From Takakia lepidozioides (Eukaryota > Streptophyta > Takakiopsida > Takakiales > Takakiaceae): a DNA stretch of 64,000 nt. Below are positions 46,801 to 54,787 of the stretch, piece by piece. The stretch is from positions 73,844,001 through 73,908,000 of the forward strand of contig CM060733.1 of assembly GCA_030704615.1 (NCBI GenBank), given 5' to 3'. Position 1 is the stretch's first letter; each line of letters begins with the position of its first letter. The position numbers were made by a program, and so were the translations under genes. The notes beneath the pieces were generated by a model that was not told where the DNA came from, did not search any database, and was given only the letters and a program-made list of their open reading frames with translations.

Positions 46801-48992
46801 TCTGGCGGTATTGTTGACGAGTCTGAGAAAGATCTGCATGCCTTGGCAGAAGAGAAGAGAAAGGAAAGACGTGTCCCTGCTGGGCCAAAGTCGGCAAAGG
46901 AATCTGCTGCTCTGGAAGAATCCAGAAAGGCAGCTGAGATGGCACAAAAGACGGTGGATGCAGCTGTGCAGGCCCAACAGAAGGGGTCGAAGAAGAGGAC
47001 TCGCCAGCAAGGAGCAGCTGTGTGACACCCGCCAAAACGAAGAAGCAGAAACAGCCTGTTCAGGAAGAGGGTGAGGAAGAGGACTCCGATGGAGACTTTG
47101 CAACCAGCCCACCCCCCCAAACGCAGGCTGCCTCCCCTGTGCCCACCGTTGTCATGAGAGGCATGAGAACTGGCTCGGCAAAGAAGGCACTCTTCAACCC
47201 CCCAGGGGGGCACCCTTTCGAGCCGGTGGAAATGAAGAGGCCGAAAGTGGCTCCCGAAACAGTAGTCCAGTGTGTAAATGAGAGTTTCTTGGCGGCTTTG
47301 GATGGACGGGCAGCCAAGTTGGCATACATGAAGACCATGGAGGGTCTGAAGGGCAGAGCACTGAAGAAGGCGACTGCCGAAGAGCCTTCCGACACCCCAG
47401 GATTTCAGAATATGGTCTCGTTCTTTGAGAGGGTGTGTGCAGACAAGGATTGTAGGAGGGGCGGAAATGCCACCGAGTGGTCTTGCGATATGATCATCTT
47501 GGATATTCCGGACGGAGAGCCTGTGGAAGGACTGCAAGCTTTGCCATCTTGGAACAGGTACTCGGAGGACTTTTGGAAGAAAGGATTCGGGCTTGCCCGC
47601 ATGGTGTTGGACGACAGAGGCTGTGTGGTTGTCCTGGCGAGCAGAGGAAAAAACACTCAGACAGGAATTGCGAAGTGGACCCGCAAGAGCGCCGTCCCGA
47701 TTCTGAAAAAGAAGTGGACGTGCATCAACACACTGGGCCTTCGGTCGGAAGGGAAGAAGGTGATTACGACACTGGCACTCGTCCATTCATTTGCTTGGGT
47801 GTTTTCAAATGCGGTGCCGCATTCGGTTTCTAATCGTTTTCCCCCTGTGTATGCAGACGAAGCAGTTCGATGCATACTGCTTTGTGAAGGAGAACTCCAC
47901 CTTTGCTTTCCGGAAGGAGGGAGGAAAGGTTGACCCGAACTGCGACCCACTCGATTACGACGTTCTGTTCAACAACGTTCCCAAGGAACTTCTCCCTCAT
48001 AGCCTCACTTCAACGGAACCCCTGCGGTACTCACGGACTCGGAGCCCTGCCTTCATTCAGACAATTATGGAGACATGCACAGACGTGGAGGGCACAGTGC
48101 TCGACCTCATCTGTGGGACAGGTATGCAGAATCTTGATCTCTGCTGTTCTGCAAATTCTCGTTAGGATGTAGTTCGCAACATCTGAAGCGCCATGTGGTA
48201 ATGTGTGGATGGCATTGTAACAGGTGCCTCAATGTGGGCTGGGCGGTTTTCCGACCGGCACCTCTTTGCCTACGAGGAGGATTCATCCGTGTGGGATCCC
48301 ATCTGGAGGGGCTGCAACGGAATGTGAAGGCTCCCGACAGAGCGGAAGTCTCCTCGGATTCGTCGGAGTCCGAGGAAGACACAGTGGACATTGATGCGGA
48401 GGAGAACCCGGAATACGAGTGAGTGCAAACATTGTAAGTTTGCAAATCCTTCTGGGTCATTTATGTCAAACGAATTTCCCGACTGTGGTTCTCATTAGTC
48501 TCGTTGATGATTGTCATGTGCAGGATTGCAGGGTCCGGGTCGAAACATGTAGGGCCTACATTTCCTGCCAGGAAGAATGTCCCGTTCTTTGCGAGGGCCG
48601 ACTTCATGACGAGCCCGGTGAGGGACTACTCCCTTCCTAGTTATGCAGCTAAACTCGCAAATACAGCGATTAGAAGAAGTGAGAATCCCAGTAAAGTAGA
48701 GCAGATTTTGGAGAGGGCTAGGGAGGACAGAAGGATAAGGAAAGAGTTGGCAGCAGCTCAGACAGGTAGACGGGTACGAAAGTACATATGTGATTCAGCG
48801 GATGAGAGCGACGCAGACAGGGAGGAAAACGACCCAACGGACGTGAGATGGACAGTTCCGCAAGGGGAAGATGGGATTTTCGAAAGCCTGGCCAACGAGC
48901 AGTCCGCTGGAGATGAGAGAAGCACTGAGGGGGTGGAGGAGGAGCAGGACAATCTAGAACAGGATGAGGATTCGGATGATTTTCAAGATTAA
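43859..48992 (+). CDS. Multi-exon gene: ParB-like (DGNHR) domain plus N4/N6 DNA methyltransferase-like domain
   Basis: Ten exons inferred from GT...AG sites that keep frame: 43859-43942, 44046-45308, 45421-45610, 45711-45994, 46048-46193, 46277-46494, 46641-47798, 47857-48121, 48224-48418, 48524-48992 (about 1,420 residues). Residues to about 380 are low-complexity, acidic or Pro/Ala-rich. About residue 399 is FFVWDGNHRLLAWW followed by WHYMVECVILKVKAAD, the pattern of the ParB/sulfiredoxin fold. A helical middle follows. From about 1010, CDMIILDIPDGE ... YSEDFW ... VLDDRGCVVVLAS resembles motif IV and its strand; SPAFIQTIMETCTDVEG and VLDLICGTG resemble motifs X and I of N4/N6 methyltransferases. 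Motif IV is DIPD, not DPPY/SPPY, so activity is doubtful. The acidic tail ends EDSDDFQD. Several one-base frameshifts (about 44235, 44955, 45755, 46088, 47025, 48315) remain. Confidence 0.55.
45339..45360. repeat. Family-2 palindrome inside intron 2
   Basis: A perfect palindrome (CGAAATGCGG, TG, CCGCATTTCG) sits in the 112-bp intron 45309-45420. The left rendering has it at 39465-39484, slightly decayed. Confidence 0.85.
46545..46563. repeat. Family-2 palindrome inside intron 6
   Basis: GGAAATGCGGCACCGCATT lies in the 146-bp intron 46495-46640; the left rendering has the same at 40675-40693. Confidence 0.85.
47807..47823. repeat. Family-2 palindrome inside intron 7
   Basis: AAATGCGGTGCCGCATT occupies almost a third of the 58-bp intron 47799-47856, starting 8 bases after the 5' splice site. 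Confidence 0.8.
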
Positions 48993-49127
48993 TAGAATTT
49001 TAATGAAGTCTCTGTAAATGTAAATTCTCTTCCAGAGTATATAAAGGAAATTCTGCCCGACATTCGTGACCCCTCTCCAGTGTGCATTCCAGCCACACAA
49101 TCGCCCAAACCACGACGCTCCAAAAAT

Positions 49128-49910
49128 CAGAAATGGGGCACCGCATTTCCAAAATTTTGGCAACTCTAAGAACCTCTTTTGGAAATGCGGCACCGCATTT
49201 CCAAAACATGAGAGGGACTAAATTTTCCATTTCAATGTTGGCATAGTAAAAAGTAATCTGAATTGGAAATGCGGTGCCGCATTTCCAAATTTCCTTTGTC
49301 CACGCGCCAGTTTTGGCCTCTCCCGCTGATTGCATGGATGCCACCACGCTTACAGAGGTCGAACAAGGAGGTCGACATGGCGGGATTGAAAATGCGGTGC
49401 CGCATTTCAGTATTGGGGATGGTCGTTGTTCGAACTGCAGGCCCATCAGCAAAAATTGGCACCGCATTCTTTTTTTAAAAAAAAGTCGATGACGGACATG
49501 GAAATGCGGCGCCGCATTTCCAGAACGGATTCGCAATTTGTCCATTTGCAGACCCTCTCTCGGAAATGCGGTAACGCATTCCATCGCGCTGGTCGGAAAT
49601 GTCACACTTTTCGAAGTGTTGTACGGAAATGCGGCACCGCATTCCCTTGTCCAAAAAGAAGTTTCCATTGCCAAGCTGGAAATGCGTCGCCGCATTTCCA
49701 ATGCCAACCTCGTTTTCTGATCAATTTATAGACCCGTGTTGGTATTTCGTGTACCTGGACGGAAATGATGCACCGCATTTTCTTGTCCCACATGGAAATG
49801 CGGTGCCGCATTTTCTTGTCCCACATGGAAATGCGGTCCGACATGGAAATGCGGTGCCGCATTTCGATGCGGACATGGAAATGCGGTGCCGGATTTCCAT
49901 GTCTGACATG
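49128..49910. repeat. Family-2 palindrome array downstream of the methyltransferase-like gene
   Basis: About 13 palindromes with the same arms (GGAAATGCGG / CCGCATTTCC), spaced 25-110 bp, with spacers unlike those of the upstream arrays. Near 49795-49890 the units are shortest (ACATGGAAATGCGG repeated, with CTTGTCCC spacers). One begins about 135 bp after the stop codon of the gene at 48992. Confidence 0.9.
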
Positions 49911-50079
49911 GCGTTACTCTGGTATATTCTTGACACATGACTCACATACCGGTTACTCTGCTATATTCATCCGGACAGACACATTGTAGAAATGAGACAT
50001 CAAATTGTAAACAGTGGGCCAATTCCGACAGTTATTCAACACAATGAAACACAGTCATACAGAAGTGAGGTACGATGGG

Positions 50080-50085
50080 TTTATT
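50080..50085 (-). terminator. Possible polyadenylation signal of the minus ORF
   Basis: AATAAA on the minus strand within GATCAATAAA, about 70 bp downstream of the minus ORF end. The plus ORF of the pair has the identical GATCAATAAA downstream, so the signal was duplicated with the gene. Confidence 0.45.
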
Positions 50086-50153
50086 GATCGGACACGATGT
50101 CTCACATTTACCAACTGCAGACAAAACTATCCCTTCCTCCTTCTACATGGGCT

Positions 50154-50854
50154 TCACCAAGTCGACGGAACTTCGATACCCCTCAAAACAAGCTCATCAC
50201 TGCTGCGGCACCTCGAGGTAAACTGCAATTCGGTCGTTCTGCTGCCCTTGCTGGAGCCGACGATAATGTCATGTCCATCAATGATACCACCATCATACAT
50301 TGACAAGGTCACTGTGGGCCTCATGTGCCCGTGCGATTCGTCTTCGCAACGCAGGCGAATGTCTCCATACACTGGAAGAGCGGAGTGATCTGCACGTATA
50401 TAGTTTTCCCGGTGCCGTCCTCCCTGGTCCACTAGCAGCAGTTCCAGCGCCAAAGCGAGGCCGTGCGTGATCTATCCGGCATCCCTTTCCAGCTTGGTAT
50501 ATCGAGGTCAACAATTTTCAGGACCCACGGACCGCATTGACCCTCGCCCTCACCTCGCTCAAAGCGGTAATAGCCCTCCAGATACTCCATTGCGCGCAAA
50601 GACTCTTGCTTGATTCCAGCAGCGTCTGTGAAAACAGAGAGCCAGACAATGATGTCTCCTGATTCTGGTTTGAACATAGCATAATCGTGCCCATGATAAG
50701 GGCAGTCGGCTGGATTTCGGCGGCACGACATCCTTGAAAAAGAGTCGTGGAGTACGCTCAATGACAGCAGCTCCCGGATGGAGGAGGAGGACCGCGGTGG
50801 CTGGAAAAAGTTCAAGCTAACGCTGCAATTCCTCACAAACACTCCAGGGCACAT
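50154..50854 (-). pseudogene. Unknown protein, minus member of a divergent paralogous pair
   Basis: Two overlapping segments (50854-50432 and 50453-50154) give a protein similar over its length to the plus ORF at 51015. Shared motifs are CRRNPADCPYHGHDYAMF / CFRNRDDCPFGGIDYAMY, SGDIIVW, EYLEGYYRFERG, WVLKIVDLDIPSWKG, WRWNCC, YGDIRL, SMYDGGIIDGHDIIV and ELVLRGIEVP. A frame change near 50440 separates the pieces, either a short unrecognised intron or an indel. No known family recognised; the end looks like an all-beta domain. Both copies lie inside the putative giant element. Confidence 0.55.
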
Positions 50855-51014
50855 TTAAATTTCCCCCCTGCAGGATCCTGGACCGATGAAGATTGGCTGC
50901 TGCATGAATGTAGCCGTTTCAGTTTCCTACCCTGCCATGCAAACTATGGGCAGTCACTGCCAGGTGGGCCGATAGCCACTGGACACGACGAAGTCCATCC
51001 CCTCTTCGATGTAA

Positions 51015-51869
51015 ATGCGGCGCCGAATTTCCATCCGGGGGGATGGACTTCGGTGGCAGATCTCAAACTATAACTTGTTGAGGAGAAAGATGTATGGGTT
51101 CATCCACCGCTGGCGTGATGAACACGTTCCACCTCCGTCGGTGGGTACGTGTGACCCAGATGCTCCATTATTGGAGGCCGGACTGCTCTTCCGCTTCGTA
51201 TCATTTCCAAAATCTAAGGGCTTCGTAGCTGTCCGCAAGGTCATCGGCATCCAAGTCGTCCTCAGGTCCTCCTTTGCAAGGATGCCGTGCTTCCGGAACC
51301 GGGACGACTGCCCCTTTGGAGGCATCGATTATGCAATGTATTCGGCCACATCGGGAGACATTGTTATCTGGTACACAGATTACACAGAAGATAGTGGTTC
51401 GATTGTGGGAACATTGGTGGCTTTTGAGTATATCGTAGGCCACTACGCCTTCGAGCGGGGTGACGATCTTGGTCTGAGGAGTCAGTGGCTCCTGCGCATC
51501 CTCGATTCCGATTTTCCCAGCTACAACGGTCACCCATGCAGAAGAAGGCGCACTGCTATGCTGTTGCGGTGGAACTGCTGCCACTGGACGTGGGTGGACT
51601 CCATCGGAGAGACCTATTCTCCTCGAGGAGTGCGCTCCTCTTCTCCTCGAGGAGTGCGCTCCTCTTCTCCATTGTATGGGGACATTCGCATTGGTGTGGA
51701 CGACGAAAACGTGAAGATTTCCATATTCGATGGTGGTATGATTGAAGGGCAGGACATTGTGGTGAACATCACTAGGGGCGGTACAACGGCTGCAATCGAC
51801 TTTACATGGAGGAGCCCCATGACTCATGAGCTAGTTCTGAGAGCAGTCGAAGTCCCATTGACAACGTGA
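51015..51869 (+). CDS. Unknown protein, plus member of a divergent paralogous pair
   Basis: 284 codons, uninterrupted. The first ATG lies inside a family-2 palindrome (AAATGCGGCGCCGAATTTCC, 51013-51032), so the N-terminal MRRRIS is palindrome-derived. The ATG at about 51091 (MYGFIHRWRDEHVPPPS) is an alternative start. Motifs: CFRNRDDCPFGGIDYAMYS, SGDIVIWYTDYTED, YAFERGDD, LLRILDSDFPSYNGHP, then a basic RRRRTAMLLRWNCCHW, a duplicated 7-residue PRGVRSS unit (51631-51672), and YGDIRIGVDDENVKISIFDG. Function unknown. It keeps an open frame while its minus partner is broken, so it may be the active copy. Confidence 0.6.
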   Translation: MRRRISIRGDGLRWQISNYNLLRRKMYGFIHRWRDEHVPPPSVGTCDPDAPLLEAGLLFRFVSFPKSKGFVAVRKVIGIQVVLRSSFARMPCFRNRDDCPFGGIDYAMYSATSGDIVIWYTDYTEDSGSIVGTLVAFEYIVGHYAFERGDDLGLRSQWLLRILDSDFPSYNGHPCRRRRTAMLLRWNCCHWTWVDSIGETYSPRGVRSSSPRGVRSSSPLYGDIRIGVDDENVKISIFDGGMIEGQDIVVNITRGGTTAAIDFTWRSPMTHELVLRAVEVPLTT

Positions 51870-51952
51870 CTTGTATTCAGTAGGCGCAGGGCTCAAGATT
51901 TGATGGCACAATCAGCACAGTAGACGTGCTTCAAATGCAATTCATGTGGATC

Positions 51953-51958
51953 AATAAA
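51953..51958 (+). terminator. Possible polyadenylation signal of the plus ORF
   Basis: AATAAA in GATCAATAAAAAC, about 85 bp after the stop at 51869, followed by a T-rich stretch. Confidence 0.5.
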
Positions 51959-52254
51959 AACCTCATTGTGCCCTCTTTTTATTCTATTCTGTGTCCATCG
52001 TTGCCAGAATGCGTCATTGCTCATTTCGTTTGGGATTGGGAGTGTGGGTGGATTTTGCAAATGGCTGGTAGGCTGAAATGGGCCCCCATTGTACAGAGCA
52101 GTACCACCCTACCATTCGCGAAACATTGCCTTTCAATATATAATTCTAAATAACATTGCGGAACCTCCTTCATCGGGAGGTCCTTCTCCCCCTATGACCG
52201 TGGCACCCTAAACCCTATTCCCGCGGACACTCATTTCCGGAAAATAGTGCTGCT

Positions 52255-52332
52255 CATGTTTTTTTCCACACTTACGACTCTGCTCATGGCTCATGCCGCT
52301 CATGGCTCATGGCTCATGAAATAGCAGCCCCC
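52255..52332. repeat. Right terminus of the putative giant element (inverted CATGAGC repeats)
   Basis: Reads, on the plus strand, GCTCATGG units ending GGCTCATGAAATAGCAGCCCCC. On the minus strand this is CTGCTATTTCATGAGCC, matching the left termini at 13074, 24207 and 58981, followed by CATGAGC heptamers as there. It is the only copy in this orientation in the window. Confidence 0.65.
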
Positions 52333-52340
52333 ACAATGTC

Positions 52341-52751
52341 TTGGGCGAGCAGCAGCCCCGCCATGAATCGGAGGCAACTGTCATGAAGGCCATCGCAGAG
52401 GAGATGCTTGGTTTAGAAGTTTGTGTCAAAGGTAACATGGCCCTTCAGAACCATCTTTTGAGTGACCTTCGTGTGACGAGAGGAAAGCTAGCGCAAATGG
52501 CCATACGCATGGCTGCGGATCTTCTCCACCGGCTTGTTAGAAGATTTGAACGTGTTGAACGTGTTGAAGAGAAGAAAGGATTGGATAGAGGTTTCTATGT
52601 CATGGAAATCAAGACGTCTTGGACCGAAAAGAGTCTCAACAATCCCTCCATCATCATCTATTTTGCATGCACTTCGTCAAGTTGGGCGTCCCAAATTGAA
52701 GGGTTGAGAGCAAGCAGATTTATGCTCTCGTGCTCCCATTCAGATTGTTGA
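52341..52751 (+). CDS. Short unrecognised ORF
   Basis: Open from about 52341; the first ATG in frame is about 52383. It has amphipathic helices (MAIRMAADLLHRLVRRFERVERVEEK) but no known domain. Its N-terminal codons lie just outside the MULE right end, so it may be a host exon cut by the element or a chance ORF. Confidence 0.2.
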   Translation: MGEQQPRHESEATVMKAIAEEMLGLEVCVKGNMALQNHLLSDLRVTRGKLAQMAIRMAADLLHRLVRRFERVERVEEKKGLDRGFYVMEIKTSWTEKSLNNPSIIIYFACTSSSWASQIEGLRASRFMLSCSHSDC

Positions 52752-53319
52752 TTTCCCTGAGATTGCATTCTCATCGAAACATTTGGTATCAAACAATTTC
52801 CCATAATTCAAAATGACTGAAGCTATGTTCAGTGACCCATGTGTTGTGTGATTCACATTGGAATGAAAGAGATGTGGATGATCATCCACCTTTTATTGCA
52901 ATTGAGTCTGTATGCATGCATTTGCAGTGATGTGCAAAACACAAATTACCGTGCACTACTATGTTTAGCCTTTAAATTGACACTCCTAAATTCCAATACT
53001 GCAAAACGGTTGCCGCCAGTCTCTAGTGTCTTTCCTGCCACCATTCTTGCATTGCAAGCACACTGCTCCCCTCCTCCCATCATCCCCCTCTTCGTGTAGT
53101 GCTTCGGCCTCTGCTCCCTTGAGCCTGTAGAGGTTCTCTGATCCCCCTCATCCCCCTTCTCATCACAGCTGGCCCCTTATACCCCTGCTTCCCGACGTTG
53201 TGCTCAGCTCCCCGTGATCCCCTTCCCATTCAGTGCTCCCCCTCATCCCCCGATCCCCTGCGGCTTCGCAATGGACTGATATGCCCGGTCCCCTTCACCG
53301 TGCACTGCTCCCCCATGTA
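52752..53319. other. Non-coding stretch
   Basis: A/T-rich to 53040, then C-rich sequence with CCCCTCATCCCCC-type runs (53090-53260) resembling the minisatellite at 53.9 kb. No gene recognised. Confidence 0.4.
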
Positions 53320-53859
53320 TCACCCAAAGAGTTTGCTCAACAAGGCAGTGCGGCTGTCATCCGGCGGGGCAATTATTGAAGCCAGGGCCTTGTGTTCAGT
53401 GACCCATGATGTTTTGTGCGATTCATAGTGGTATGAGAGACATTTGTGGTGACCTCGGTGGGAACCATTTGGATTCCCATAGTGTATATAACATATCGGG
53501 CACCATATATGTGGTTTTGAAAGCCATTCTGTCTCATAACCATTATACATTCGCTTCCAACGTGAAGCCACCAGTTCAAAGTTCTCCATTTGAAAAGGAG
53601 GATACCATTGCATTTGCAAGGCAATGCACCATAAAACCGATGCTTCAGTATCATCGTCCCTTTCATAGAGCAAATGACACTGTCTTGGACTAAAGCGAAA
53701 GTTTGTGGGCTCTGGGTCATCTTCCGACTCTCGGCTCTCGGCCATTGTTGGGCAAATTTCAGATTTTGCTTTGGTGTTTATTTTCAGTTTTTGTTGCATG
53801 CTTATGCACCACTCGTACATGCAAGGGACGTGACCTTTCATAGTGCAAGACACGGACAT
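53320..53859 (-). CDS. Unrecognised ORF (179 codons)
   Basis: A likely start is the internal MAESRESEDDPEPTNFRF. It has a CPICYIHYGN...HRGHHKC Cys/His cluster that could bind zinc, and an aromatic-rich WYPPFQMENFELVASRW. No family recognised. It may be a coding relic of a transposon. Confidence 0.25.
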   Translation of the reverse strand: MSVSCTMKGHVPCMYEWCISMQQKLKINTKAKSEICPTMAESRESEDDPEPTNFRFSPRQCHLLYERDDDTEASVLWCIALQMQWYPPFQMENFELVASRWKRMYNGYETEWLSKPHIWCPICYIHYGNPNGSHRGHHKCLSYHYESHKTSWVTEHKALASIIAPPDDSRTALLSKLFG

Positions 53860-53879
53860 GACCTTTTAGAACTTGCCCC

Positions 53880-54645
53880 TTCACACGCGACTTTTCACCC
53901 GTGATCCCCCAATCCTCCTACTTCCTTGATCCCCCGATCCCCCAATTCGAAACTTGCCGTCCCTCATCCCCTCACCCCGTGGTCCCCTCATCCCCCATCC
54001 AGCTCCCGACATTCCCTCCCTGATCCCCTCATCTCCCGCCCTGTTCCCCTGGTTCCTTGATCCCCTGGTCTCCCACCTCACTCCCCTGGTTACCTGATCC
54101 CCTGATCTCCCCACCCGTCCCCCTGGTTCCCTGATCCCCTCATCTCCCGGCCTGTTCCCTTGCTTCCCTGATCCCCTAATCTCCCCGCCTGTTCCCCTGG
54201 TTCCCTGATCCCCTGATTTCCCCACCCATTCCCCTGGTTCTGTGATCCCCTGTTCTCCCCACCCGTTCCCCTGCTCCCCTGATCTCCCCGCCCGTTCGCC
54301 TGGTTCCTTGATCCCCTGATCTCCCCGCCCGTTCCCCTGATTCCCTGATCCCCGCTAACGCCTTGTACAATCCCTTGTCTTCTTCATCCCCTCATCCCCC
54401 GACCCCCCTGAACCTGATCCCCCTGATCCCACGATCCCGCGATCCCCCTGACCCCCCCTGAACGCCTTCTAGGCTCCCTTATCTCCCTCATCCCCCGATC
54501 CCTTGGCTAAGTGATCCCCTGTGGCACCGACCCCCCCGGTTCCCTGATCCCCCTACCCCCTCGTTCCATGACCCCCTCATCCGCCACAACCCTGGTTCTC
54601 TGATCCACCTCAAGGATCCCCTCACCCCTTCATCCCCTTCACAAC
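53880..54645. repeat. C-rich minisatellite, unit about 37 bp
   Basis: Diverged tandem units of the type CCCTGATCCCCTGATCT followed by CCCCACCCGTTCCCCTGGTT, best preserved at 54010-54350 and decaying into CCCCTCATCCCC runs on both sides. The minus strand is G-rich (GGGGATCAGG, GGGAGA), so quadruplex formation is possible. ORFs on the minus strand rich in GDQGTRG are by-products. Confidence 0.8.
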
Positions 54646-54787
54646 ACAGTGGACGCCAAAGAAGGCACAAATGGATTACAAAAAACTGGACAAGCTTCAT
54701 TTTTTTTTCGTGGGGAATGGAGATCTAGATACAATAGCTACATCCGAGGCATCCGAGGCATGCACATGCAACAGTCTACGCTGCAAG

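Larger units (their letters stand above)
24207..52332. mobile_element. Putative giant MULE-like element (copy B), interrupted by a Ty3 insertion
   Basis: The left end (24207, GAGGTTTACTATTTCATGAG) and the sequence at 52332 read inwards on the other strand (GGGGGCTGCTATTTCATGAG) agree at most positions and are both followed by CATGAGC repeats. This is the appearance of terminal inverted repeats. Inside are the minus-strand SWIM transposase, the family-2 palindrome arrays, the ParB/methyltransferase-like gene and a divergent ORF pair. Removing the Ty3 insertion (about 6.96 kb) and the probable assembly duplication (about 5.9 kb with gap) leaves roughly 15 kb. No convincing target-site duplication flanks the two ends, so they may belong to different copies. 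The left-end identity is solid; the single-element reading is inference. Confidence 0.45.

Noticed and set aside
43859-48992. Bacterial or phage contamination, suggested by ParB and methyltransferase motifs
   Set aside because: The gene has nine GT-AG introns and is embedded in plant-type transposons; all neighbours are eukaryotic.
24195-52345. Target-site duplication for the giant element
   Set aside because: GTTGGGGCG on the left and CTTGGGCGA on the right look alike but do not match or abut the ends, so I do not count them.
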